Positions 40,201 through 49,490 of a stretch of DNA of 64,000 bases are shown here, piece after piece. The notes beneath the pieces are model-generated. The model worked only from the letters and a program-made list of their open reading frames with translations, did not search any database and was not told the origin of the DNA. The first letter of the stretch is position 1. Each line of letters opens with the position of its first letter. A program made the translations under genes and the position numbers. The DNA comes from Chloroflexota bacterium (GTDB lineage Bacteria > Chloroflexota > Anaerolineae > Anaerolineales > UBA11579), in contig JABFGG010000005.1 of the NCBI GenBank assembly GCA_013112575.1, positions 213,497 through 277,496 of the forward strand, in the 5' to 3' direction.

Positions 40201-42440
40201 GCGGCATTAGGGCCGAACTTACCCACGCCCGGCGGGGGAACGTCTGCTACGCCAGTACTCGGAACTGTATCGAAGGTCAAAATATCAAAATCAGGCCCTG
40301 CAAAGCCATCGATGTCCGGGTCATTGGCATCGAAGATGGGTTTAGGCAGGAAATCGCTGAGGATGAGGTTCTCGAAATCGGTGGTAGGCAGGTCATAGCT
40401 GATGCGGAAAGTGACCTCGTCCCCAGGGGTGATCTCGATAGGTGAACCTGTAGGTGCCGCGCCATTTACAGCGTAGATCGATTTGGACAAAGTACCACGG
40501 GCAACTTGTACCTGAGCGCTGCTATCATCATCCTCATCGAAATTGGTGGGAAGCTGGGTAGTGTTGTTAAGGACATTCCCGATAATATCAACGTCATTGT
40601 CAAGCGTATCGCCCTGATCCACACTGGGGTCGCCTGAGGGATAATTATCCGAGAAATCCTGCTGGACGATGGTGTAGTAAACGATGGTTCCCGTTGCTGG
40701 GGTATTGCCGGTGGAACCCACCTCGCCGCCCTGCAAAATAGTATTGGCCTCGCCATTATTGGTCATAGCAAGGTCGACAAAGAATATCAATCTGGTGCTA
40801 CCATCGGTGGCATCGGGACCAGGGCCGGTACCTTCAATGGCCGTTTGGTCTACAATCATGTCATCATTGGGGGTGGGCACCAGGGGTAGGGGGAGAATGT
40901 CGCCATTATTGTAGATATTAGTGGCGTAACTAAAATTAAAGCCGATCATGCTGGTTTCACGATCAGCCAGGGTTAGAGTTGGCGTGGCCGGAAGGGATTG
41001 ATCAAAGCGTTGGCCGTCACTGAAGATGTCAAAAATGCGCAACTCATCAAAGGTGAAATAGTCAGAGATCTGGAAAGTCAATTCATAACGCAACTGGTCG
41101 CCAGGAAGAACATTAATAGGGTCGCCAGGAGTAACAGGGGGTCCCCCAACCACAGAAACGCTCTTCTGGATGGCGACGGATTTATCCGTGACGGTGGCGC
41201 TCCCGGGACAGTCAGGACAAATACTGGGAGGTACTGCCAGGTCAACAGGGGCATCTAAGGGGTCTGAGGGAGTCCAGGTACCACCAATGATGTCGGCACT
41301 GTTGGTAGAGGGAACATCATCACCAGTATTAGGATCGATAACCGGATTGGTACTGGCGTCGAGAACTGGAACAAAGAAATCATAAACAATCTGGACATCA
41401 TTCGCGCCCGCTCCACCGGTGACGGAAGCGCAAAGGACCTGCAATTCATTATTGGGTGGATTCTGAGGCGCGAGCGTAGAAGGCTCAAAAACTACCGCGC
41501 AGCCCGCAGTAGTAGCCGCGTTGAGACCCTGGTACTGGATGTTGTTAGGCAGGAAATCCTGGATCACAAGGTTGGTGATGGTCTGGTTATTAGCCACATC
41601 GACCGTGATGGTGAAGGTGCGCGGGAAATTGGGACCGGTGGCGGTTTCACCCTCGGGGCCCTGATAAGACTTTGCGAGGTTCACTACCGTGGGAGTGACC
41701 TGGGTTGACTGCCAGCCAGCAGGTGGGTCATTGTTGGGGTTGATGATGACCAGATCACAACAGGGGTTGTTGAGGGGGTCTTCGCCGAAGCGATAGCCGC
41801 CGCGAGCGGAAATGGTGAGCGGAAAACCTACATCGGCATCCGGACTGAGACTGCCGTCCACAGTGATATTGATGGGAGGAAAGTCCGTAGTGACCGAGCC
41901 GAAGGGCAATTCGAGGGTGATGAGTTGATCCCCTGCAGTACCTACAACCGGGATGGGCTGACCGCTGACATCCAAAGCAAGGGGGTGGTTAAGAGTTCCG
42001 GTGGTACCGGGGCCAGCCCCATCATCGTCGGGAAAGGTCTGCACAAAGTCCGTAACGCTGGACCCATTGTAATCCGCGCTGGTATAGGTAACGCCATCCG
42101 TGCCGTCTGCACCAGTGGCGGGGAAATAAAGATCGATAAAGGGGCCGTAGCCAACGTCGGTTGGGATGGCCGAATTGTTATCAAAAGTCAGGAAGAGCTG
42201 GAAGTTATCCCCTAGAAAGACAGCACCACCGCCTGTCAGGGTAACCTCGGCGGTGGGAACCAGATGGGGGATGAAAGCATCTTCCAAAAGTGGCGCAGGA
42301 AGAGCATCAGAAATGGGCTGAGGAACACCATTCAATGGCACATGACCCGGACTGGCATACGCGCCCGATAAGCCCCACGAGCTTATGAGAATAATTAGAA
42401 ATACAAGAAACTTAGACGTGTTGAAGTAACTGCGATGCAT
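37287..42440 (-). CDS. Giant secreted DUF11-repeat protein with C-terminal sortase domain
   Basis: 1717 aa. A signal peptide (FLVFLIILISSWGLSGAYA) leads into a series of at least six DUF11/Ig-like repeats, seen from phrases such as VSPGETIIYNLTYDNVGTED, ITPGDEVTFRISYDLP, LPGDQLRYELTFQISDYF and VIPGQVLTFTIDIAQTGISD. About residues 1565-1717 form a sortase: LEIPSLGVDVQVNGVPF, NTFITGHV (catalytic His), VTLITC (catalytic Cys) and SYRWRTVV (Arg). Sortases usually are separate membrane enzymes that join surface proteins to the cell wall; here the transpeptidase is the C-terminus of a long exported protein with no membrane anchor after it. The substrate motif is unknown, and no LPxTG-type motif was seen in the neighbouring giant. 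Confidence 0.85.
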   Translation of the reverse strand: MHRSYFNTSKFLVFLIILISSWGLSGAYASPGHVPLNGVPQPISDALPAPLLEDAFIPHLVPTAEVTLTGGGAVFLGDNFQLFLTFDNNSAIPTDVGYGPFIDLYFPATGADGTDGVTYTSADYNGSSVTDFVQTFPDDDGAGPGTTGTLNHPLALDVSGQPIPVVGTAGDQLITLELPFGSVTTDFPPINITVDGSLSPDADVGFPLTISARGGYRFGEDPLNNPCCDLVIINPNNDPPAGWQSTQVTPTVVNLAKSYQGPEGETATGPNFPRTFTITVDVANNQTITNLVIQDFLPNNIQYQGLNAATTAGCAVVFEPSTLAPQNPPNNELQVLCASVTGGAGANDVQIVYDFFVPVLDASTNPVIDPNTGDDVPSTNSADIIGGTWTPSDPLDAPVDLAVPPSICPDCPGSATVTDKSVAIQKSVSVVGGPPVTPGDPINVLPGDQLRYELTFQISDYFTFDELRIFDIFSDGQRFDQSLPATPTLTLADRETSMIGFNFSYATNIYNNGDILPLPLVPTPNDDMIVDQTAIEGTGPGPDATDGSTRLIFFVDLAMTNNGEANTILQGGEVGSTGNTPATGTIVYYTIVQQDFSDNYPSGDPSVDQGDTLDNDVDIIGNVLNNTTQLPTNFDEDDDSSAQVQVARGTLSKSIYAVNGAAPTGSPIEITPGDEVTFRISYDLPTTDFENLILSDFLPKPIFDANDPDIDGFAGPDFDILTFDTVPSTGVADVPPPGVGKFGPNAAAFFAVTGITPDGNVDATANSVAFTIGTFDDPLDTNTTVDILFTVTVTDLPFADQLHLTNLAQVDEGSTNGGTDDAQTILQFVLQEPLLIIKKGVMDTDSQWESFSPSPPIPGGWTPGTPINSNNLTNVFDSDVDGVDPGSLMEFAIAIENQGSGPNGAFDIIISDSLPAGFIIPPGGINLQIFTGDGTAVSHINLGLPVPPSLDLDTSLFTDGIELVDPAGSGICQAYSATSGDNIIMITYELQVDPAQPHGSQITNTATLENYAGTEGGPDFVGTPTPGVHTDDAVTNISQPDLRIFKDDNLQVVSPGETIIYNLTYDNVGTEDSFGVVITETVSTGTTFDAANSTGTWYVADLPLTNPPTHSGIVCTTGAPAGTNCLYEVGDVLVGDPQVVVQYAVTIDDPLNVAITEITNTASIEDDGTEGPDARPGNNRATDRDRVLLNININKTVIEINEPPLVAPPPLLPNSPVAIGSIVTYQLDIEFPAAGSLGSISIDNVEIEDVLDQGLAFMDLAPGACMTTTSGNLTTNLPGGFAAACAPNSASPPSGNPRIEPEILTSTDDVDQGRRVTFELDRITNANAAAPETLTIIYRAVVLDSANNLRGVDLSNMAYINWDDGMGSNPMSAGPAIAAPVTIIEPDLSLFVQVNQTVVIPGQVLTFTIDIAQTGISDAVAYDALMTHTLPASLNLVPGSFVYVGGTAPAPVLTEGPVLMAEWATFPLGTTARLQYNVVVGFVPGRGIDNQWNLEWTSLPGLVDTPQSPYNVLSTERYFDPPSGINIYGLAFSILLVPPDVDRAGFPESGFAPGMETTLPPKPTSEVYTDIGDLRLEIPSLGVDVQVNGVPFGADGWDITWLGDEAGYLAGTAFPTQPGNTFITGHVVDENGLPGVFANLQRLRWGDTFYITAFGQRYTYQVTNQFLTHPYDMSLLSHDGYDRVTLITCKGYNEANDSYRWRTVVQAVLVDVTVFTE

Positions 42441-42588
42441 AGAGCAATGCCTTTCTCCCGATCCTCCAACTCAGGTACAACTATAGCACAAATGGACCCA
42501 AATTGCTGAACAACTGTCAATTTTGTTTGCAAGAGAAACCTTTCGAAACGGATTTCGCTTGTGGGAAACTTGAGAACTCTTTGTACAA

Positions 42589-42623
42589 AAAAGGCCACAG
42601 GCTAAGAGAGCTTGTGGCCTTTT
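42589..42623 (-). terminator. Terminator between the two giant surface-protein genes
   Basis: AAAAGGCCACA ... TGTGGCCTTTT forms an 11-bp stem with a 13-base loop and is followed on the minus strand by a T-run (TTTTTTG). It ends the 1934-codon gene 39 bases past its stop. Confidence 0.8.
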
Positions 42624-42661
42624 ATTCACTGCAGCAAGTATCGTCTTACTGCCCGAAAAGT

Positions 42662-45600
42662 TTAAGGATCGTCGAAACTAGTGGGAGTAGGCATTGTGGT
42701 CGGAGAAGGTATAAGCGTTAACGTAGACGTCGCCGGAATTGGTGTAGATGTCAACGTTAGTGTTGGAGTTGCTGTAGGTGGAACTCCGCCACTAGATCCA
42801 GATGGAATCTCGCCAATGGCAATGAAGTCGAGCTTCGTCCCATCTTCCCGCAGATACACCGTAATAGTGTGTTGACCAACATCCAGGAAAACCTCTTCGG
42901 GATCACTCCCATTACGGTCGCTTACGTAATCTAACTGCCAATCATTGCTGTCGACGTACACATCCCAGAGATGAGCATTGGCAGGCTGGCCATCGACTTT
43001 GACGAAGAAAGAGTCACTTTGATAGTTGAGGACGTAAACCCCGGCGTAAATAGGGTATGTGCCCGCTTCTGTTACAGTAACGCAGAAAGTAGCAGAGTTA
43101 GACTCGTCGAGCGTTAGGCTGGTACCAGCGCCATCGGGTACGTGGATATATTGTCCGCTGCTGGCAGCAGGGTCGTTGCCGATCTCAAAAGTACCTGTCA
43201 GGATGCCGTCCTCTGCCTCCTGCCCCATAATGCCACAGGCTGGACCAGGGGTGTCCGTGGCAGTGGGCGTCACAGTGGCTGTATGAGTCACGGTTGGGGG
43301 TGGCGGAAGCGTGTTTGTGTGGGTAACCGTGGGCGTCAGTGTGGGTGGGCTGGTGTTGGTAGGGGTAATCGTGGGGGTAGTTGTAATGGTTGGAACACTG
43401 GTATTTGTTGGTGTTGTTGTGACGGTAGGAGTCGCGATCACAAGGTCATTATTCAGCACACAGGTAGGGCCACCATCAGGGAATTGGAAAGTTAATTGTA
43501 GCGAGAAATATCCTGCGACCAGGTTGGGATCATATCCTGTGAAATCTGTCGTCCATATTTGGGTAGAGTTACCTGCCAGAGTAGCAGTATCCAAACGAAT
43601 TACCGGACTACTGCTAGAGTTACCACCCCAATAGGTATTGGTGCCAAGCCTGAAGTAGTTCACTTGAAGGGGAGCCATAATCTCTGGCTGCCAATGAAAT
43701 TCCGTCCGGATTAACGTAACATTACCAAACCAATCATTACGCACATCCGCACGGATGTCATCACTAAATTTATATAGAGGGCTGATGAAGTAGATGTCAT
43801 TGCAGGTGGGCGCAGGCGTATTTGTTGGCGTCGTTGTGACTGTTGGGGCAATTGTGATTGTTGATGTAAGCGTATTGGTTGGCGTGATAGTAGAGGTTTC
43901 AGTTCCCGTTGGAGTGGGGGACACTACCGCTGTTGCGGTTTGGGTGAGCGTATTCGTTGGGGTCGGGCGGCCCAGAATAAAAGTGGTCGAATTCACAACC
44001 TGTCCTGCTGGACCAACAGCGAGAGCCTCAATCCGATAGAGACCAATAGGAGCGGTATTGAAGGGGAGTTCAGCAGTAGCGTCCCATACATCACAAGGGC
44101 CATTTCCACCAAAGGCACAGTAACCAGCCTGCGAATGGATCTGGGGGAAAGCGAACACATCGGTATTGGTATCAATATGGTAAATCAAAAAATCTACATG
44201 TTCGATGCCAGGAACAACCCCACCCTGATAAGGATCGTAGCAATCCTCTTTGGTATCTGCTGGACACAGGTTTGGATCCCAGGCTACAGCTTCAAAGCGT
44301 GTCTGGCTCAGATCGGTGACTACGAATCCGTATGTGGGAGGATTAATGACCTCAACATGCAGGGGCAACAAGGTGGGTGTAATCGTCGCCGTATTGGTAA
44401 GTGTGATCGTTGCTGTTTCCGTCGGTTCCAGGGTGCTCGTGGGCGTGATCGTAGCTGTTGATTGAGGCGTATCCGTGCGCGTAGGTGTAAGAGTGTTGGT
44501 TGGTGGCGGCGGGACAGTGGCAGTCAAGGTCTCAGTGGCCGTGGGTGAAGCCGCTGTGGAGGTAGCTGCTTGCTGCAGTTCAAGCTGCACCCAATCCAGC
44601 CTGGCCCCGTCTTCCCTGAGGAAGACTTCGAGGGTGTGTTCACCTGCATCCAGCCAGAGTTGCTCAGGGTCACTGCCATTGCGGTCGCTTACGTAGTCCT
44701 GCAACCACTGATTGGAGTTGACATAGACATCCCACAAGTAACCAGTTACAGGCTGGCCATCGACTCTGACGTAGAAGGAGTCGCTCTGTTGGTTGAGAAC
44801 GTAGACCTGGCTATTGATTTGGTACACGCCTGCCACAGGGACACTGATACAGAAAGTGGCCGAATTGGTTGCATCCAGGCTAAAAATACTACCCGTGCCA
44901 TCCGGTACGTGAATGAACTGACCACCACTGGCTGATGCATCGCTGCCAATTTCAAAAGCACCGGTCAGGATAGCATCCTCGCCTTCCTGGATGAAGGTGC
45001 CGCAGGAAGAGTCGGGGGTTGGAGTAGGTGTTGGCTCCAAAAGGGTTGCAGACACACAGGCGGAGAACTCCGAAGTGTTGCCAAGCCAATCCGTTGCCGT
45101 TACTGTAATCGCGCTTCCCACCTCAACCACCGCGGAAAGATCAGCAACAAAATTGATGGTTTCAATAGCGGTGGCATCAATAAGCAGTTCGCCCAGATAC
45201 ATTTGGCCTTCGCCATAGCCACTCACATCACAGGTAGGTGTGGAGAAGAATTCAAGCCGATAGGTACCAACAGCTTGTGCTTCAAGCTCTCCACTGATGA
45301 AAACATTGGTCGGAGAGGCTTCTGCACTGCTCAGAACTGGCATATATTGCAGTTCATCAACGTTGCTTGTAGTAATACCATTGGGGTTCGGAACCCTCTG
45401 GGGGGCGAGATCGATTCCCAACCAGCCATTGTCATATATCGAGTTACCTAAAATCGCATTACGTCCAGGACTATCATGAATAAAAATTCCGTTAAAGAGA
45501 TTATGGGCGATCAGGTTGCCCTCGCCGGGCAGCAACCCTCCAATACGTGTATTGAAGGTCCGAGCCAAAGAAATGCCATGCGCACTGTTGGGAATAGCGT

Positions 45601-48466
45601 TCTGCCCGGAAATGTCTGTACCAATATAGTTGCCCAGCACCTGATTATCAAAGGTAGGTAAGGCATAGAATTCGATTCCGGAGAAACCATTTCCAGAAAT
45701 GACATTAGACGCTCCCGGAAGTGCTCCCCCCACTATATTGTTGGATGTTTGAATATGTATACCCGCTTGAGCATTGCCCAATGGAATAGTTCCAGTAACA
45801 TCGGTGCCGATCAAGTTCCCTTGAATTACATTTCTATCACCACCGTAATGCGGATCAATCACAATGCCATGTTGAGTATTCCCAGAAATCAGGTTACCCT
45901 GACCAGGTTCAGTGCCTCCGATCAGGTTATCGGCACCATCGTAAATCCGTACACCATGTCCGTTTGGCAAGGCACTGGTACCGTAAACATCGGTACCAAT
46001 GTAATTACCTTGAACTTCATTGAAGAAAGCGCCTGCATTACTCAAGTTCCCTGAAATGAGAACACCGGTTGACCAATTGCCAGAGATCAGATTCCCCTCA
46101 CCTGATTGGTCTCCACCGATCTTATTGAATGAGCCAAAGCTGAGGTAGAGACCTACTACCTGAGCAGAACAAGGAATCGTTGTACCCGTAACGTCCGTCC
46201 CAATATAATTACCCGTGATGATGTTTGAATCCGATCGACTGTAAATGCTTCCATCCATGCGAAGACCATATTGGCCATTGCACGAGATTACGTTTCGCTG
46301 TTCCGGAGTAGTACCACCAACAACGTTATTGCCTACTAAATAGAATTGGATACCATGCCACCCATTGCCAGCTGCCTGGGTGCCGCTGGCATCCAGGCCA
46401 ATGATATTGCCTTCAATGAGCACGTTGCCAGCATCGCGCAATTCAATTCCATTAATCGCAAAGCGGTTAATCACTAAGCCTCTAACAGTGCTGTCACCAG
46501 CAGTAATTAATAAACCATCAGCGCTACTGCCCGCAAAGCGGCCATCCAATTCAACAACCGGCATATCTATGTATCCAGATTGGCTGGTACCGTCAATGAT
46601 TACAGGGGCTGTGATAGCGGGTAACGCACTCGCAGGTTGGATAGTGTAGGGTGGTTGGCCCGGCAGGTCAAACAGGATGGTATTCGTAGTATCGATATGC
46701 GCGTTCGCTTCAGCGATCGCAGCTCTCAATGTACAATCCCCATTGGTAGTCTGACACAAACCATCTCCAGCATAAAAATCTGGCAGATCGCCCACAGAGT
46801 TGACTGTTAAATCCACTGGGCCATATGACCGCATGTGAAAAATCAGGTTCCCACTTTCCCCATTGTTACCAGTAACACTGATCAAATACTGTGTACCAGC
46901 TTGCAAAACTGTTGAAATTCGAGACCCATCTGGCCCAGAGCCATTATTGCAGGTAGAGCTATAAAGAGTCCCATTTTCAATGTAGTATAAATGCAAAACA
47001 GAATCATAGTCACTGCCGTACGTTTGTATGACGTAGGTATCGGTGATTGTGGGAGTGTAAGAGTACCAAACACTATGATCATGACCTGATCCACAAAGGT
47101 AGCTATAAGTAGGATCGCTCGTATCGACCGTTGCATCCACAGTGCTTTGGTGATTGGTGTAGGGCAAACTCTGAATCTCTATGGCATCCGTTCTATAATC
47201 ATTTGAGACTTGTGGCGTTGGCGTAATTGTGGGGGTATATGTTGGCGACGGAGATGTAGGCGTAGATATATTTAGAGAATCATTAATTATACAAAACGAA
47301 CTGCCATCGTAAGTGAAGTGTAATTGAACTGAGAATGTTCCATACCATTCAGTTGCCTGGCCATCGATATCCATTTCCCATCGAGTAACATCGTTAGCAG
47401 CAAAGAGATATCCTTCATCACTAGAATCGTAAGCCATAGGTGCATAGTTAGCATTGCCTGGATAATAAATACCTGTGTTGCCAGTGCCAAATAGACTAAA
47501 AGAATCCACATAGGCACTCGGCCCCATGCTAGCTGCAGGCCAAAATACTTGTGTAAGGAATAACTCTGGGGTGTGAGTTCCAGTATTGATAATATCCATC
47601 GCCAATAAAGCTTCGGTCTGGTTTTCCAAACGCAAGTTTGCTGAAATTCCCAACTCAGCACATGAAATGGTAGGAGCAACTGTAGCTGTCTGTGTCGCGG
47701 TCAGGGTTTGTGTTGAGGTAAGGGTTTCAGTGGGTAGATCGGTCGATGTTGAGGTTACAGTTGATGTGGACGTATCTGGCGGTGGGCCACCCGTGGAAGT
47801 GGCCGCCTGAATCAATTCCAAGCCGAGCTTGTCCAACCTGGCGCCATCTTCGCGGAGATAAACCGTTATGGTGTGATCTCCTACATCCAGCCAAAGCTCT
47901 TCGGGGTCGCTGCCGTTGCGGTCGCTAACGTAATCCTGTGTCCAGGTATTTGAGTTTACGTACACATCCCACAGATAACCAGCGGCGGGCTGACCGTCCA
48001 CTCGGGCGTAGAAAGAATCGCTTTGCTGGTTAAGTACGTAGACATCGGCAAGGAATCGATAGACGCCAGCTTCGGAGACACTTATACAAAAGGTGGCTGC
48101 ATTGGCTTCATCCAGACTGAAAATGCTGCCAAAGCCATCCGGCACATGAATGTACTGTCCCCCACTGGCCAAAGGATCGCTGACTACTTCGAAGCCCCCG
48201 ACAAGTGGCGCGTTTTCAGCTTCCTGGGCGAGAGGATCGCAAACCAACTGGTTGCTAAACTCAAATTCATTTACAAAATTATCCCCTGCCGCGGCGGTAT
48301 TGGTTGTAATGAATGCAGCAACAAGAACCGCGGCTAGCAGTAATATGAGCGAGATCGATTTTCTTAGTATCTGTCCAGAATTTGGGTTACCCCGCAGAAT
48401 CTGGATGAAATGCCTTCTTCCCTTACGAACCACAATGAGCCTCCTCGAGGTCCGAACCATGAGCAT
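42662..48466 (-). CDS. Giant secreted protein with beta-helix and three carbohydrate-binding-like modules
   Basis: 1934 aa. An N-terminal hydrophobic segment (about 38-55: ISLILLLAAVLVAAFITT) acts as signal or anchor. Three copies of one module of about 140 residues, with YIHVPDG, VYVLNQQSDSF (or NYQSDSF), DYVSDRNGSDPE and YLREDG, lie near residues 75-219, 1154-1297 and 1744-1882; they resemble CBM6/35-type beta-sandwiches. A right-handed parallel beta-helix spans about 560-1080, introduced by a CTLRAAIAEAN motif and with many NxIxGNYIGTDxTG-type turns. Thr/Pro/Ser linkers (TPTxTPTN) join the parts. No catalytic residues stand out; surface adhesion or polysaccharide binding is likely. Confidence 0.8.
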   Translation of the reverse strand: MLMVRTSRRLIVVRKGRRHFIQILRGNPNSGQILRKSISLILLLAAVLVAAFITTNTAAAGDNFVNEFEFSNQLVCDPLAQEAENAPLVGGFEVVSDPLASGGQYIHVPDGFGSIFSLDEANAATFCISVSEAGVYRFLADVYVLNQQSDSFYARVDGQPAAGYLWDVYVNSNTWTQDYVSDRNGSDPEELWLDVGDHTITVYLREDGARLDKLGLELIQAATSTGGPPPDTSTSTVTSTSTDLPTETLTSTQTLTATQTATVAPTISCAELGISANLRLENQTEALLAMDIINTGTHTPELFLTQVFWPAASMGPSAYVDSFSLFGTGNTGIYYPGNANYAPMAYDSSDEGYLFAANDVTRWEMDIDGQATEWYGTFSVQLHFTYDGSSFCIINDSLNISTPTSPSPTYTPTITPTPQVSNDYRTDAIEIQSLPYTNHQSTVDATVDTSDPTYSYLCGSGHDHSVWYSYTPTITDTYVIQTYGSDYDSVLHLYYIENGTLYSSTCNNGSGPDGSRISTVLQAGTQYLISVTGNNGESGNLIFHMRSYGPVDLTVNSVGDLPDFYAGDGLCQTTNGDCTLRAAIAEANAHIDTTNTILFDLPGQPPYTIQPASALPAITAPVIIDGTSQSGYIDMPVVELDGRFAGSSADGLLITAGDSTVRGLVINRFAINGIELRDAGNVLIEGNIIGLDASGTQAAGNGWHGIQFYLVGNNVVGGTTPEQRNVISCNGQYGLRMDGSIYSRSDSNIITGNYIGTDVTGTTIPCSAQVVGLYLSFGSFNKIGGDQSGEGNLISGNWSTGVLISGNLSNAGAFFNEVQGNYIGTDVYGTSALPNGHGVRIYDGADNLIGGTEPGQGNLISGNTQHGIVIDPHYGGDRNVIQGNLIGTDVTGTIPLGNAQAGIHIQTSNNIVGGALPGASNVISGNGFSGIEFYALPTFDNQVLGNYIGTDISGQNAIPNSAHGISLARTFNTRIGGLLPGEGNLIAHNLFNGIFIHDSPGRNAILGNSIYDNGWLGIDLAPQRVPNPNGITTSNVDELQYMPVLSSAEASPTNVFISGELEAQAVGTYRLEFFSTPTCDVSGYGEGQMYLGELLIDATAIETINFVADLSAVVEVGSAITVTATDWLGNTSEFSACVSATLLEPTPTPTPDSSCGTFIQEGEDAILTGAFEIGSDASASGGQFIHVPDGTGSIFSLDATNSATFCISVPVAGVYQINSQVYVLNQQSDSFYVRVDGQPVTGYLWDVYVNSNQWLQDYVSDRNGSDPEQLWLDAGEHTLEVFLREDGARLDWVQLELQQAATSTAASPTATETLTATVPPPPTNTLTPTRTDTPQSTATITPTSTLEPTETATITLTNTATITPTLLPLHVEVINPPTYGFVVTDLSQTRFEAVAWDPNLCPADTKEDCYDPYQGGVVPGIEHVDFLIYHIDTNTDVFAFPQIHSQAGYCAFGGNGPCDVWDATAELPFNTAPIGLYRIEALAVGPAGQVVNSTTFILGRPTPTNTLTQTATAVVSPTPTGTETSTITPTNTLTSTITIAPTVTTTPTNTPAPTCNDIYFISPLYKFSDDIRADVRNDWFGNVTLIRTEFHWQPEIMAPLQVNYFRLGTNTYWGGNSSSSPVIRLDTATLAGNSTQIWTTDFTGYDPNLVAGYFSLQLTFQFPDGGPTCVLNNDLVIATPTVTTTPTNTSVPTITTTPTITPTNTSPPTLTPTVTHTNTLPPPPTVTHTATVTPTATDTPGPACGIMGQEAEDGILTGTFEIGNDPAASSGQYIHVPDGAGTSLTLDESNSATFCVTVTEAGTYPIYAGVYVLNYQSDSFFVKVDGQPANAHLWDVYVDSNDWQLDYVSDRNGSDPEEVFLDVGQHTITVYLREDGTKLDFIAIGEIPSGSSGGVPPTATPTLTLTSTPIPATSTLTLIPSPTTMPTPTSFDDP

Positions 48467-48640
48467 GCTTCAGTATACGCTTGTATAGGAACCCCTACAA
48501 AACGATTATACCCTTTAGTAGGTGAAAAACCTCTAAAATAGGATACCCTGCGCTTCGGGGGCATGTGAGGGGTCAATTGTCCCGAATCAATGGGGACAAA
48601 ATGCGAAAATTACGATCCCCTTTTTATCCGCACCTTAAAG

Positions 48641-48665
48641 AAAAACCGCAGACCTTACAGTCTGC
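48641..48665 (-). terminator. Terminator after tRNA-fMet
   Basis: GCAGAC-TGTAAG-GTCTGC followed by GGTTTTTC on the minus strand lies 14 bases past the tRNA 3' end. Confidence 0.7.
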
Positions 48666-48678
48666 AGTTAATAATCAG

Positions 48679-48750
48679 TAGCGGGGCCAGGACTCGAACC
48701 TGGGACCTTCGGGTTATGAGCCCGACGAGCTGCCACTGCTCCACCCCGCG
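48679..48750 (-). tRNA. Initiator tRNA-Met (CAT)
   Basis: Cloverleaf on the minus strand: anticodon loop CTCATAA, anticodon CAT, T-arm CCAGGTTCGAGTCCTGG. The anticodon stem has GGG/CCC pairs and position 1 (C) cannot pair with 72 (T), both marks of the initiator. The 3' CCA is not encoded. It lies 38 bases past the FtsB-like gene. Confidence 0.9.
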
Positions 48751-48788
48751 TTAATGAGCCGGGATTATAGCGCGTGGCGAATTGGGTG

Positions 48789-49172
48789 TCAAGGCGCGTT
48801 GTTAAAAAACCACTCCAACCAGGCCTCCCAATTGCTTAAATCCGTTTGATATTGTTCGGGCAAAGGGGTTGGTGTGGGGGCAAAGGCCTCACCAGGCAAG
48901 GGCACAACTGGCACATCACCATCACGGATCAGGTGGCCTTCCTGCCTTGCCCAGGCTTCCACCGCTGGTTCTGAGGTGGCGTAGGCGATCTGGGTCTCCA
49001 AATATATCTGGGTGGCAACCAGGTGGTTCATAGACAACAGCTCACGTTCTTGTTGGGCGCGCAGGCGGGTCAACTCGGCCATGCGGTTGTTAAAATCCAT
49101 CACCATTATTATCAAAACAGCCAGGCCAACAAAGACAAATAGCTGTTTACCGAATTCTAAAAAACGTGTCAT
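48789..49172 (-). CDS. FtsB/DivIC-like septum-formation protein
   Basis: 127 aa: one N-terminal membrane helix (LFVFVGLAVLIIMVM), then a short coiled coil (MAELTRLRAQQERELLSM) and the conserved end of the FtsB/DivIC fold (VEAWARQEGHLIRDGDVPVV). Such proteins join FtsL/FtsQ-type partners in the division complex. The tail is Pro-rich. It sits between two tRNA genes on the same strand. Confidence 0.72.
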   Translation of the reverse strand: MTRFLEFGKQLFVFVGLAVLIIMVMDFNNRMAELTRLRAQQERELLSMNHLVATQIYLETQIAYATSEPAVEAWARQEGHLIRDGDVPVVPLPGEAFAPTPTPLPEQYQTDLSNWEAWLEWFFNNAP

Positions 49173-49264
49173 AGGGATCAGCTTACATTAAGTTATTTTG
49201 GTGCGCAAGTTGCATCTGTCTCCATCTATGCGATGCAATCTTCATTCCAGCCCAGAATCAAAAC

Positions 49265-49281
49265 GCGCCCAAGGTGGGCGC
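49265..49281 (-). terminator. Hairpin terminator after tRNA-Leu
   Basis: GCGCCCA-CCT-TGGGCGC (minus strand) followed by GTTTTGATT, 11 bases past the tRNA-Leu 3' end. Confidence 0.65.
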
Positions 49282-49291
49282 ATTTGAGAGG

Positions 49292-49375
49292 TGCCGAAGG
49301 TGGGAGTCGAACCCACATGGGCCGAAGCCCACTACGCCCTGAACGTAGCGCGTCTGCCTGTTCCGCCACTTCGGC
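49292..49375 (-). tRNA. tRNA-Leu (CAG)
   Basis: 84 bases on the minus strand. Acceptor stem GCCGAAG/CTTCGGC, anticodon loop TTCAGGG with anticodon CAG, and a long class II variable arm (TGGGCTTCGGCCCA) as required for leucine. The 3' CCA is not encoded. Confidence 0.92.
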
Positions 49376-49490
49376 TCAAGCTGTAATTCTACCTAGACTC
49401 CCATGTTTGTCAACCTCTTTTGTCATGGGTATGCAATGAAGCGGCAAAAACCCGCATGCTATAATCGACCGAAGCTTAAAACGAGGAGCC

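Noticed and set aside
39529..40398. A 289-codon plus-strand frame opposite the DUF11/sortase giant
   Set aside because: Shadow of the repeat-rich coding strand; no domain and no start signal.
48572..48583. GGTCAATTGTCC, one mismatch from the GGACANNTGTCC operator, 105 bases before the 1934-residue gene
   Set aside because: About two one-mismatch hits are expected by chance in 64 kb, and it is single, unlike the rdh arrays.
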